A DNA stretch of 64,000 nucleotides from Papio anubis (taxonomy: Eukaryota; Chordata; Mammalia; Primates; Cercopithecidae). Positions within the stretch are counted from its first letter, which is position 1. Every line of letters starts with the position of its first letter. The stretch is taken from contig NC_044977.1 of NCBI RefSeq assembly GCF_008728515.1, positions 165,525,139 to 165,589,138 of the forward strand, written 5' to 3'. The translations under genes and the position numbers were made by a program. The notes beneath the pieces were generated by a model that saw only the letters and a list, made by a program, of their open reading frames with translations, had not been told where the DNA came from and searched no databases. Below, one piece after another: positions 13,830 to 27,122 of the stretch.

Positions 13830-14035
13830 ACAGACAGACTCTTGAAGCATAACTTTTAGCTCTTCCACTGCCCAGTTGGGTAACCTTCAGCAAGTTAATT
13901 GAGTGTTTAATGTATCATTAAATAGACGTATTGCCTACTTTAAAGTGACTACATGATGACCAAAATACTTAACACATAGAAAGTACTTAAACAATTCCTG
14001 TCACAAAGTAAAAATTTAATACATGCTAGCTATAT
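13830..14035 (+). mobile_element. MIR SINE
   Basis: Degenerate MIR in sense orientation: 'gctcttccactgcccagttg' then 'ggtaaccttcagcaagttaa', later 'acttaacacatagaaagtac', corresponding to the MIR core and 3' end. Confidence 0.6.
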
Positions 14036-14184
14036 TACTTTGATTATTATTACTATTTTGTTGTCACTTTAACACCACTATATTAGGTCTGTAAAGTAAC
14101 AATGAAAATATTACTATTAATATGTTATGCAATCTTAGATTAAGTCATTCATTGACCCTGTTCCTCAGTTTTGAAGCCTCTAGA

Positions 14185-14220
14185 GTAGTAGTAATAGCAG
14201 TAGTAATAGTAATAATAATG
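14185..14220. repeat. (AGT/AAT)n trinucleotide repeat
   Basis: Imperfect run of AGT and AAT triplets ending in AATAATAATG. Confidence 0.8.
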
Positions 14221-14885
14221 ACAACACCTGCCCAGTGATCCACAACCTAGGGAGATGGACTCCAGATTCTACACTGTTAGCCACTCTGCTCTATGGCTTT
14301 ACAAAAACACCTGTTAGTCAGGATGGGCTAGGGTGTGCTACAGTAACAAGCAATCTCAATGTCTCAGTGGGATATATTGTAAAGTTTTATGTCTCACTCA
14401 TGCTATGTACAATGAATGGGCTCTGCCCATTGTAACCTCTCAGGCACCTAGGCTGACAGAAGATCCACATCTTGCCATATGCTTCCATAATTATTAAGGC
14501 AAGGAAAAGAAAATGTAATAAATTATGCCCTGGTTCTCAAAGCTTTTCATAAAAGTGTTCCAGGTTACCCCTGTTCTTACAATTTTGGCCAAAGCAAATC
14601 ACAGGGATGCACTTAATCTCTTCAGAAGGTATGGAACTATAATCTTTCCAGGAAGTAAGGAATCATAATATTTGGTAAACAGCACTAAAAACCTACCACA
14701 AATACTGAGAATATTATTTTCCTCAAATGTGAAAATGAACATAATAGTTATAATTAAAATGCAAAGAGCTATGTTGCTATAAGAAATATTATTTAAATTT
14801 ATTTTTGTCTCTAATGAGCATACATGTGGGATTTCATTTTGGGACAAACATCAATTATATTAACACATTTTTTATTACTCATCTC

Positions 14886-15345
14886 AGTGTTCGTTAATTT
14901 TTTTTTAATATTCCTCACTTATTGTCTACAACTAATTATTTGTGTTATATTGGTCATGTGCTTTTATTTTGTTATATAAGTTTACCATATCAAAAGACTT
15001 CCATGTAACATGCCCACTGGCATGTGTACAGACTGTCTATTTTGACTCCCTATATTCACTTTTTCAGTGATGTGTAACTCACTCTGTCTCCTAGGCTGGA
15101 GTGCAGTGGCACAATCCCAGGGCTCACTGCAGCCTTGGCCTCCAAGTGATTCTTCTGCTTCAGCCTCCCAAGCAGCTGGGACTACAGGCGCCCGCCACTA
15201 CACCCTGCTGACTTATGTATTTTTTAATAGAGACAGGGTTTCACTATGTTGGTCAGGCTGCTGTCAAACTCCTGACCTCATGTGATCCACCCACCTTGCT
15301 CTCTCAAAGAGCTGGGATTACAGGCGTGAGCCACCGCACCCAGCC
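14886..15345 (-). mobile_element. Alu interrupted by an inverted duplication
   Basis: Minus-strand Alu whose body covers 15079-15345 (5' end at 15345). The stretch between body and A-tail is missing and 14905-15080 is inserted there instead. The separated poly(T) is at 14898-14906. Candidate target-site duplications are agtgttcgttaatt at 14886-14899 and agtgttcattagtt at 15347-15360, 12 of 14 identical, which places the poly(T) and the body in one original insertion. Confidence 0.8.
14905..15080. repeat. left arm of a 170-bp inverted duplication
   Basis: Reverse complement of 15659-15830 with about five substitutions and one 4-bp difference (an extra GTCT-type unit near 15032), roughly 97% identical. 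It sits inside the minus-strand Alu, between its poly(T) tail (14898-14906) and its body (from 15079). The arm meets the poly(T) through shared T residues and the Alu body through a shared TC. Confidence 0.93.
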
Positions 15346-15658
15346 AAGTGTTCATTAGTTCTAAGCTTTGTAACTGGAATAATTAATATTTACTTCAAAT
15401 GAAACTCATAACCCCCATTGTTAGTTTTTTAATTGCATTATTGAATATTATAAATTAGATAGCTCTTATATTTTCTGTTTTTACTTAAACTTGGAAACTT
15501 TGCCACCTAATAACTATACCTATAAACAGAATAAATGTGTCAAAACTTTATATAATTAAGACTGATTAAATAAGGTTTTTTCAGTATGTTTATGTTTAAT
15601 CATTAAATTCTTTTTATTAAAAATGATTAAATGTTTCCAAAGTTTAATACCTAATTTG

Positions 15659-15830
15659 GAGTTACACATCACTGAAAAAGTGAATATAGGGAGTCAAAAT
15701 AGTCTGTACACATGCCAGTGGGCATGTTACATGGAAGTCTTTTGATATGGTAAACTTATATAACAAAATAAAAGTACAAGACCAATATAACACAAATAAT
15801 TAGTTGTAGATGATAAATGAGGAATATTAA
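15659..15830. repeat. right arm (likely template) of the inverted duplication
   Basis: Unique intronic sequence starting 'gttacacatcactgaaaaag'. Its reverse complement reappears at 14905-15080. Because the left arm interrupts an Alu and this copy sits in ordinary intron, this copy is probably the original. Confidence 0.85.
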
Positions 15831-16259
15831 AGATCCACTGGTAGTGCACACTGTCTCCTCTGACCTGCAAGCAAGATCACAGATAGTGTGTGTTTATGCA
15901 TCTACAGCTGGAATGATTGCAGATTAATAAAATTATGAAATCCTGTGGTTACCAGAAAAAGGCATGCTTCTCTTGGATGCCTTGTTCATCTTTGAGTGCC
16001 AGGGGCTCTGCACAAGGCAAAGAACACAAGTCCTCAATAGCAGTATTTTGTGATACTTAAGTATATTGAAAAGCTGAAAGATATATCTATGCTTTAGCTC
16101 TTCCAGTAAGAACCCAAGCAGTCTATTAGGACCGATATGTATGAAAAACAGTAGCATTTGGGACTTTAAGTTGGCAAAAGTTCACTTCAGTATATAGTAA
16201 TAAAAGGGTTTTTTTAAACCGTGATAATTTAATAAGGCTGCATTACCAGAAGTATTAAA

Positions 16260-16400
16260 ACTAATTCTAAACACACTATTAAAATTATTATTATCCCACT
16301 CAATAGGCAAAAAAATTTTAAATTTTATAACATCAAGTGTTAGCAAGGCTATGGAGTAACAAGAACTCTGCAAACAATGCTGGTGGGAATTGTGGATATT
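16260..16400 (+). mobile_element. ancient L1 fragment
   Basis: 'catcaagtgttagcaaggct' then 'atggagtaacaagaactctg' and 'caatgctggtgggaattgtg' match the 3' part of old L1 ORF2 in sense orientation. Confidence 0.6.
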
Positions 16401-19400
16401 TGCCCCTGTCTCCCACACTGGCCGGACCGCTTCTGGGATGGTCAATTTAATTCCAAGTACCTTACAAGAGTGGTTTTCTTTTTCTTTTCTTTATTGTATT
16501 AAAGACTTGAAAATTCCTTTTCAAAATCAAAATTGATGAGGAGGCTTACTATGTAAAATGAATAAAAGCTCAGCCTGAAAATTGGAAAGGCTGGGTGGGT
16601 GGAGGTAGAACCCAAATCCTTCCTTTCTTCCATGAGGCTTTTGTGAAAACCACCAAACTAGAGAGTATCATCAGGCCTCTGAAGAGGAAACCGTATCAGT
16701 AAGAGATGGTTGAAAGAAATGAAGATATTCAACCTGAGAACTGAGAGCTGAACTTGACGACTGATCTCAGATATTTACAGAAAGAGCTTTGGGCTGGGAG
16801 AGGACAATGTATTCTGTGCTGCTGCTGAGAACAAAACTAGAATAAAGGAAAAGAAGTTATGAGAAAGAAGACATTTCCTCTGACTTGAGAAAAGTAAGAA
16901 AGTGATGGATACTCCACTTATATTGATTTGATCTTTATAAATTATAAGAATGTATTAAACTATATGCACCCCCAAAAGATGTACATTGGTCATGTATCAA
17001 CAGAAAAAAGAAAATTTTTCTAAAACATGAAAAAATAACTACCTAATGATGGACATCGCCAGCTAATGCAACTATGAATAATTGACCCTACAGATACAAA
17101 GCAAAAGCCAATACCAGCATCAACTACACCTCAATCTACCCGATTGCCCTTTGTCAGCTTCATTTTTTCTCCTAAATGTAGTTGTTCTTAAATACTGTTT
17201 CTCACTGGGCCTGCTGCTCTTTCTATTCCATTAATCTTTCACTTCAGGTAAGCAAGAGGGACTAATCTGACAAGATGAGCAACGGTCAAGTGATATGAAA
17301 CTCTCATCCACTAATATTGGCAATCAATTGCAATTATTCTTAGGATTGTTAGTCCCTCAAGCCTCTCTTCATTAATCAGCTCTCTATTCATTCGTCCCAC
17401 ACCTTCTAGCTCAAATTTGCTGTGATATTGTACTGTGTTTGAAAGAGTGCCTCATAAGCAATGAAAAAAACAGAGTATCTTTGAATATTAGTTGGCAGCT
17501 GGTTTAATTAAATATCTCTCCACCACACTGTACTACATTGATTAATTTTTAAAGAAATGGCTAAATGAAAACATTAATTATTTGTATGTGGTGCATATGC
17601 TTTCATGCACACTATTGTATTTTAATTTACTTTTTAACAAGTAAGCCAATATGATTTTAAAATTATTTCCCATCTGTCATGCATGCTAATAAAGTAAAGA
17701 AACCTACTAATTTATGCCATATTAAATTTAGCTTCTTTTTTTGTGCTTTTTAGTTACATAGTTCTTCAGGAAATCAAACTAGAAAAAAAATGGATTTAAC
17801 CTTTCTGCTTTTTAGTCCACATAAATAGACATTTAGTGTGGGATATAAGTGAAATACTCACTTTTGGCTGCCTTAACAGTATGGAATAGAATATGTACAC
17901 ATTTTTCTCTTGATTATTTGTCTTTTATTAATCATTCTATGTAAAACTCAAATACAATAAGGCAAACTGATCACTCTGCAAAATAATTAACTGTCATCTG
18001 AAGCATTAGATAATTCAATTATATTCTACTTCTTTTGCGTGGGTATATGATGATGAGTTTTTTGAAAATTCTACAAACCACATAGAGTATGTATGGTAAT
18101 TCTGCATTACCCTGCTTATTTACCCATTGGTGCCATAAAGGATCATTTATGCATATGTAAGCACATGGAGACATTAAGATTTCTAAGTGAAAAATCCTTT
18201 TGAGTTAATTTGTTATGGATTTTGAAATTTCTTAAAAATTTAAACTGTGTGTATATGTGTGTGTGTTTTGTACTTATGGACAATTGTGCAAATTGATCAT
18301 AAATGATATTAACCAGAAAATTACATATAAAACTGTAGATATTAGTGAATACACTTCTATGTATTTTTTCAACATAAGGCTGAAAAACATTATACTAACG
18401 CTTCTAGACTCTCAAAAATGAAAGTTATACTGCTGCTTTTCAGATAGGTTATGGATTGCCTGGAGATCACATTCTTATTGTAATATTTAAATAAATTGTT
18501 GATTTAATTAGCCAAAAAACCAAAAATCTTAAAGGGAGTGAGACAGCTACATGGGGAGGAGTAGCTGCATTCAGTGTTTCTGAAGCTCCACTCTGTTTCT
18601 ATGATTCTGTCATGAGGGACACCAGATCTAGAAAGCTCTTCCTCACCACAATCTTTGTATTCTGTGCTTCCTTCACTTTCAAAGAAGAATCTGTACTTAC
18701 CATCTTTACAGTTCTCTTAAATGGAAGGAAATATTTATAAACATTGAGTTATCCTGGTTCGTGAACACCACCGCCACATCCTCACCACTGGATAGAAAAC
18801 AGAGAGACTTCTCTGTTATCCCTGAACAAAAGCTTAGCCCTTGTACTTCCAGAATCAAAGACAGTTCATCTCACCACATTTAATTCTGTGACCCTAATTT
18901 AATATTATTTTACCTGGGTAGTGCTGATGCTGAATTTGATCGAAGGACTACAATCAGAAATGCATTTCCTTGCACTGACCTATTGTTATTTCCTCTAAAA
19001 TATATTTAGAAGTGCAGTAATCATTTAGATAATGGAAAGAAAATGGGATTGAATGTCAAAAGACATCCTCTGTCTCTGTTGCTTACTATCTGCATGACTT
19101 CAAACAATTTACTTAAATCTCCCGTGTCATTGTTAAAATGCAAGTGACAGCAGTCCACCTGAGAGGATGGCATAGGAAATATTCAAATTAATGAATGTGA
19201 AAAAGTGTTTTGTAAATATACCAGAACTATGTCTGTTCTTATGAGTATGACAAAAGTAGTTATTTGCTTTGAAATCAGCTACCAAAAAATAATATTGATT
19301 GGATAAACATATAGTCTTTGCAAGTGTACCATACACTTTGTAAGTGTACCATAGACCTAGAATCTTAGAAAATAATATATATCTAAGTTTTCCCCGTGAA

Positions 19401-20477
19401 AATAAACCAAAAAGTTTTCAAGTATGTCAAACATAGATTTGTATAGATGTTTGAAAATCTTTTATTCTTTTACTATTATCTCTTTGTATATAAAAGTCTT
19501 ATAATTACTTCTTTTTAAACCTAAATTTAGCATATTTCTTTTCATTCCATTAACTCAATTGAATAATAAATTGTTTTTTAAAAAGCTCTTTAAACTAATA
19601 TTCTGTAATGACTTATCCAAGAAAATACCTGTTTTTTTTTTCCAGAAGTCTGAACCACTATTTTGTTCTTTAGTCAAGCACATAACTAACCACATAGCTT
19701 TAAAAATGTTGCTGTATCAATCAACCATAGGTCATTCACTTCATTCATTCTTCCATTCATGGGAGTGCCGCTGGTATGTATATGGACGATGGCAATGGGT
19801 TTTCTGTGAAAACTGTGGTAGATCTCCTGGCCACTTATTCAAGGAATTTATCCCCTTTAATTTTATAACGAACTTATGGGCTTGCCTTAGCCTATATTGT
19901 GGAAACCAAACATCACTAATGGGCTCAATAAACAACTCTGGGTTTCCTTACTCATGAGAGTTTAAATGCTTCACTGTGCTTCCTTTTAGAAAACATGAAA
20001 TTGAAATCTTTGCTTTATTTCAAAGTGGGTGGTCTGAGGTACTAAATTGCATTGCTAATGCGGAAGTACATGAGCCTAGAAAGATAAAGAGGAAGAATGA
20101 ACGTTCACGTGCTACTCTTACAGTCTGACGGCATTCCACTGACCTGTCTCCTTCACGGTGGCCATGCTTCCATGGTCCGGTGGTGCTTTGCCACGATAGC
20201 ATTTTAACTGTGCAGTGGAATTCACCTGGGATTGTTCTTATCCTATGTGAGTGCTTTATTAATTAGCTTCATTCTTTCGTATTCTCAATATTAACAATAA
20301 AATTATCTAGGTATTTTAATTTTTTGACAAAAAAGTCACTTTTAATAATTCAGTTTTTAAAAGTTATATCATTCACAATAGACTAGAACAACGATTGTTT
20401 TCTTTTTGGGTCACCCAGAACTTGCCTCCAGATCTGTGATGAGACTAGTCTCTGTGAACATACCACAACCCCAAGTC

Positions 20478-20735
20478 CTGAACTGGAATTCAGGAGACTT
20501 GGATTTGGGTCTTGCTCTTTCACTAACTTGTTGGAAGATGTAATCCTGTGCTTCAGTTTTATCAGATGTATCACCCAGGGCAAGTCACTTGACTTCTTTT
20601 ATGCCTCAATTTCCTCATCTGTAAAAGGAGATAATAGAAATGACTACCTCTTAGCGTTGTTGTAAGGCATCAATGAGATTATGATGATAAGGGACTTAGA
20701 ACTGCGCTGGGCTCATACTAAGAACCTATATGTTA
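20478..20735 (+). mobile_element. MIR SINE, well preserved
   Basis: Sense MIR: 'gggcaagtcacttgacttct', 'cctcaatttcctcatctgta', 'aaaggagataatagaaatga', 'gttgttgtaaggcatcaatg', 'gacttagaactgcgctgggc'. One of the clearest MIRs in the window. Confidence 0.8.
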
Positions 20736-20822
20736 TCTACATTAATACTAATCTGCCTTGTCATGACTCCTGTGTATTTCACCTCACAAGGCTATCCTGA
20801 GAATCAAATGACATAAGTATTG

Positions 20823-21055
20823 TGTTAGTTTTTATTGCTGCATAGCAAACTTATCAACTTAAAACAACATCCACTTACTATCTCACAGTTGCTATATGTC
20901 AAAAGTCCAGGGATGGCTTAGTTGGATCCTCCAATCAGGATTCAAAAGGCTGACATCAAAGTATCAGCTGAGTTGTGTTCCTTTCTGGTGCTCAGGGTCT
21001 TCTTTCAAGCTCATAGGGCTGTTGGAAGCTCATAGGGATGTCATTTGATCAGCAC
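20823..21055 (-). mobile_element. MaLR/ERVL-type LTR fragment (MLT1-like)
   Basis: 'tgtgttagtttttattgctg', 'catagcaaacttatcaactt', 'ctatctcacagttgctatat' and 'catcaaagtatcagctgagt' resemble an MLT1-class LTR in reverse orientation. No internal retroviral genes accompany it. Confidence 0.45.
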
Positions 21056-21319
21056 TCAGGAGACCTCATATATTGTAAAACACTCGGTAATATATAACTA
21101 AATAATGATGCAGGGAAAGATTGAAAGCAATTACATCTTTCATTAAAGTAGAATTTAACCTAGAAATTCACACAAGAACCTACCAGTACTTTCTTAATAG
21201 GAGTGCCTTCAGGGCAGGGCTGAATTCCATATCAACACAGAGATTAGTAAAACTTTTATACATGGAAATAATATTATATAAAATAAGGAATACAGACTTA
21301 AGATTATATTTAGTGGGTG

Positions 21320-21619
21320 TTTTTGTTTTTGTTTTTGAAACAGGGTCTCAATCTGTTGCCCAGGCTGGAGTGCCATGGTGCAATCATGGTTCACTAAAGC
21401 CTCAACTTCCTGGGCTCAAGTGATTCTCCCACCTCAGTCTCTGGAGTAACTGGGACTACAGACATGTGCCAGTATGCTCAGCCAATTTTTTTGAATTTTA
21501 GTAGAGATGAGGTCTCATTTTGTTGCCCAGGCTCGTCTCGAACTTCTGAGCTCAGGCAATTCTCTTGCCTCATCCTCCCAAAGTGCTGGGATTACAGGCA
21601 TGCGCCACCATGTCCGGCC
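21320..21619 (-). mobile_element. AluJ-like, full length
   Basis: Minus-strand Alu from its T-rich tail (ttttgtttttgtttttg) to 'atgtccggcc'. It carries older variants such as 'tgttgcccaggctcgtctcg' and is more diverged than the AluY copies. Confidence 0.9.
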
Positions 21620-21644
21620 TGTATCTGTATTAAAACTTGACTCT

Positions 21645-21845
21645 ACCACTCTTGGCAATATTATTCTGGATTAATTACTTTTTCTTCCTGAGACTTGATT
21701 TCTGACTCTTAAATCAGAGTAACACTGTTTACTTCAGGAGATGTACTGAGGAATAAGTGAAATACCCTATGCCAAGCTATTAGAACAGTATCGGGTACAC
21801 AGTGAACACTTAGTAAGTGATGACTATTGTTGCTATTGCTGTCAT
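21645..21845 (+). mobile_element. MIR SINE
   Basis: Decayed sense MIR right after the AluJ: 'tctaccactcttggcaatat', later 'gcttaaatcagagtaacac'-like core and the 3' end 'agaacagtatcgggtacaca'. Confidence 0.55.
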
Positions 21846-22000
21846 TATTTATTTTAATAATCTTAACATGTGGCTTAATGTCTGGAACATCTTATGTGCT
21901 CAGAAAATATTACTTTTTTCACCCTTCTTCAGTATCTGTTGAGTTGAACTGGATCTGTAGAGGAGAATATTTTGGATATTATCAATCTGAACTAGGCTAA

Positions 22001-22390
<390 letters not shown>

Positions 22391-24624
22391 TAGGTTTTAA
22401 ATGGTTGTGGCGATTTATGCTTCCAGGGTTTTGTACCTTCTTCAATGAAGATGCCCTGATGCCCAGTGATATGCAGGCCAGATTCTTCAGTTGATGAAGT
22501 TATTTCCTTTTGACATTCATATTACCTGTTCTTGCTTTTATAAATACCCAGAGCCAAGAAACACAGAAATGCTGAATTTATCATAAATATTGACCCACTA
22601 AACAAATTCTTTTTTTTTTAATTCCATAAGGATTTAATTGGAATTGCTTTATATTTACCGATTTATCTGAGTATTAATGGATTTCTTCCCATATTACATT
22701 TACTTATTCAAGAATATAGAAAATACTATACAGACTTGAAGGAAATCATCTGTAGGAATTTAAGCATCACTTTATATTACCTAGGCAGATACTTGTCTCA
22801 AGAATTTGCTGGAGAGTTTGAAGATTTTTTTCTCTGCTTTTATGACCCTTAACTCTCTATTTCTTTAGTATTTTGTTACTCATTGGCAAAACCGACTGAA
22901 GACTGATCAAGATAGAGAGGACTGTTGAATTTAAATGAAGGAATTCAACCACTTCTTAGAAGTCCTTGTAAAACTGTTGGATGTAGCAAAAACCTAAATG
23001 ATATGACTAATGTAAAACTTGAGAGTTCTCTTGAATTTGCATGAATCTTGGTACCTTCTTTTTCTCGCTCTAAATCCCTTACCCTCATGTAGCCTCACAG
23101 GACAGAAAGCATATCACTTGTAGTAGTAGCCATTTTTATAATATGATGATTGGTATTCTTAAAAGTATTAAATGCTCCCTTATAAAGAAACTTTTAGGGA
23201 GGCCATTTGTGAAGCAGTAATGCAATTTTCTGCTAGAGTAACCAATTATGGCATGTAAAAATTTATTAAACATTAGTTCAAATTAAGCAGATATTCTATT
23301 CAATTGACAGTGCTTCATAGAAATCATATTCTCTTTCAAAAATTTAAAGGCATAGTTTTAAATATTACACACAATAATCACAGTTTCAAGTACATTTATT
23401 ATTAACTTCAGAATGAATATAGAATTGTGATCCCAACTTGTTAGTGCAGACTTGTGCATTTGTTAATTGCCTGTACAATAGTTTCTTTTTATTCTTTTTC
23501 TTTTTAAGTTGGGAAGTTGATAGTGCCAACATCTTTAAAACGTTTATGACTCAACTGAAAGGAAAGCTCCCAGGAAAAATCTAGTATATATCAATCACTG
23601 CTACACTGAATTGTTATCCAGGCTTTCTACAGTGCTTTTTAAGATTGAATTTGACTAGATAAATGTACCATCATGAAACAGTAATGGCTTAAAACCACGT
23701 TTTTGCAAGACTGCAGAATAAGCATGTAATTCACAAAAGGTTAAAAAAATTTCCAAATTCCCCTGGCAAATTGTTTTAAATTGTTCATTAATTATTTAAT
23801 ACAATCCCATTTTAAATTAATTTGCTGCTTTGCTACTAAAAATGAATACATTTTTTATGTCCCATTTTTATTTGAGTACTGAGCAAATAAGGTATTTTAA
23901 ATATGCATATATAATATATGTTATAGGTATATATAACATACACTTTCATATCATTAGCATTCTCATTCCCCAAAATTAATATGGATGAAGAAATGTCTTA
24001 AAAGTCTAATTCGCATGTTTGACGAATTTTAAATATTTATATACTTTCACTACACTTCTGCTCTCTTTTCATCAATCTTATGTAATCTAACACAAATGCT
24101 TTATAAATAATACAAGGTATAGAGCAACATCTATGTCAAAAAAAAAAAAAGAAAAAGGGGAAGGAAGAAATCTGTTTTCACTGATACTTGTTCTGCTTTT
24201 CACAGGAGTGAGCATGAGCATTGAAAAAGCTGGCACCTAAATTTATTATCCCTCTTAAACAAGTTAGTCAGGACAAAATATTCTGTAATATTTGAACAGA
24301 AAAGCTTGTTCAAGGTATTATGTTTTCTTCTCAGGCAAATGTAAGTTATGAGGAATAACTTATGGGTTATGCTCTTTTACAACAAAGACTTAAAAAAAGA
24401 AACAAATAAATAACAAAATGTGTTTGTCTCCCAAATCTGAAATGTGTCCAGTTAATGCATCTCCATAGGTGACATTCAGAACTGCATAAGCTTTGGCTTT
24501 GGCTCTGCTCACAATTGCTCATGGCAGTTCTTTTAAGTAGAGATCACATGCTTTTTGAAAACTAGTATGTATATCACTGTAAAAGGCACTTATAAGAGAT
24601 AAAATTATGAATAAGACATAGGAA

Positions 24625-24800
24625 GGTTGATAGAGTAGAAAGGGCAGAAGTATGAATCCAAGTTCTATCACTTACCATCTGAGTAACTTCCTTGGGGAAG
24701 TTAACACTAAAATGTCCGTAAAATGGGCATAATATAATTCCTACAGAGTTTTTGACCAGACTAAAAATGCCACATATCTATACAATGCTTTTCTAAATGT
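24625..24800 (+). mobile_element. MIR SINE
   Basis: Sense MIR: 'gaatccaagttctatcactt', 'accatctgagtaacttcctt', 'gtccgtaaaatgggcataat'. Confidence 0.6.
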
Positions 24801-25724
24801 CTAAAACCTAGGAAGACCTGACAACATGTTAGTTAGCCTCCTCTCTCTCTCTTTCTCCCTTCTAGGTGATAGCTAGGAGGTGGTCATATCCATTTGGTAA
24901 AAGGGGAAACTCATATTTGATAGGGGGATTCAATGAATGCACCTGTCTATGAGTAGCTTACAGTTCTCATCAGTGACAAATTTGAAACAGCATCTAAAGA
25001 GTCAAAAGAATCCTCTCCCTTTTTCAGATACATATTTCCATCTAAGTCAAATATGCTTCTTTCTCCTATCATTCTTCAAGAGGCAACATTAAAACTTTAG
25101 CAAGAAGCTATTGACTCTGATGGGAGCAAGCATAATTTTTTAATGCCAGTTTTTATTGACTTAAAAATGAACATAGAACTATCTGGGTCATCTGGACACC
25201 AAGGTTCATGTTCCTAATATTTGCAAATGGCTATTGTCCTCATGTACAAGCAACTCCACATTCTTTGCTCAAACATCCCCCGTCTGGTCAGAGAAAATGG
25301 GGAGACTGTATCAAAATTATGTGTGCAGATGCCTGCCTCCATTTGGGACTTCCGTTCCAGTTTCATTTCACTTCCAAATTGTCACCTAACCATCAAATTC
25401 ATCTACCTGTAAAATAAACTCCATCCCCAGTAATATATTTAAATAACAGAATAGAGATTACAAATCTTGGCCTCCAACCACCTAGCTAACCACCAGCTTG
25501 AGAAATGATAGATGAGAACTTAGCTATAAAGGAGAAGAAAGTAAAACTTGACACAGGAGAATGACAAAAAGAAATAAAAGAGCAAAGCTAGCTGTTAAGT
25601 TCTTCAAGTGCCCTTAAGAGTTTACTGTATTAGAGTATAGAATAATTCACAAGATTACAACTGAATATAATTTTGTTGAGTATCAATTTCTATGCTGAGC
25701 TTGGCGTGTTTGCATCTTAACTTG

Positions 25725-25800
25725 ATAATTTATTCATTCACTCATTTAATAAATATTTATTAAGCATTTTCTATGTGTCAGGCACTGTTCTAGGTTTGTT
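25725..25800 (-). mobile_element. L2 LINE 3' end fragment
   Basis: 'ttcattcactcatttaataa' followed by 'tatgtgtcaggcactgttct' is the reverse complement of the L2 3' terminus. Confidence 0.65.
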
Positions 25801-26288
25801 TTTCTTAGAGATAAGAGAATATGGCTAGCAGAGGACAGAATTAGAAGTCAACTGACTTTAGATAAATACAAAAGCAAACTCCCAATGCTGACCTTGTGTC
25901 TGATTAAGTTTTGTAAAGGAAAGAGTGCAGTTAGTTAAAGCCATAAAAAGTCACTCCTTCTCTACTTATGCTTTCCCCAAAGAAATTAGGTGACATCAAG
26001 AAATCTGTCAAACTGTATTTCCATATGATTTAATGTTTGTTGTTTCCATTTTAGAATGTTCTTTGAAGGTATGAAAAGAATGTGTGTTATGTACACCCCT
26101 TATTAATGGTGATATTGACCATTCTGGTCCACACCAATGATGCACATTTTTCAGTTGGACCCTGAAGTCAATAAAATAACCCCTCAGATACAATTCTACT
26201 GCCATAGTGGATGCAAAGGCACTAGGAGACTCTTCAGAAATTCTTGTCCCTTTCATTTTAATTCCCTAAGCATGTTTAAGAGAACACT

Positions 26289-26313
26289 GAGAGAGAGAGA
26301 GAGAGAGAGAGAG
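26289..26313. repeat. (GA)n microsatellite
   Basis: About 12 GA units, some 590 bp upstream of the S4 exon. Confidence 0.95.
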
Positions 26314-26867
26314 CGCTTCAGGCAAATGTTTTCTCTGTCCGTTGATGATGTTGGAAGTATAGTACATGAGGCAGAAGATGCTACTGGTATTTGTGAGCAG
26401 AACTTACTCAAGTTTTCTGGGTCTACCTATTTTAAAAAATAAACTCAGTAAGGTATTTTTATTATCACTTTCTATGCATTTACTTCAATTTGTCTGAATT
26501 ATTATTATAAAGCAATTTCCTTACACAGAGAAGGGAATGCGGGGTTGAAAAAAAATATGTATAGGGGATTCGAGATATGTACAATTCTGATACCATAATG
26601 TGTTTCAGTTGTATATCAGAATGTAAACTACAGTATGAAATCAGACAGGGAGTGAAAAAAAGATAACCCCTAATTAAGAAAGGTATTTACTCAAAGAAAT
26701 TAAATTATCCTTCCTATCCTGTCCTTTATTCCAGCCTCTTTAATTCTGTCACTTTCTGATATATCAAGAACAAAGAGAATTCATAAAAATAATAATATTA
26801 AAATAATTCTACTTCATTTCCAGAATTTTTAGAATGGCTCCAAGTTAATGTTGTGGTATGAATTTAA

Positions 26868-27122
<255 letters not shown>

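Noticed and set aside
19559..19957. 132-codon open frame as a possible gene
   Set aside because: No recognisable domain, ordinary intron composition, and an overlapping frame on the other strand; consistent with chance.
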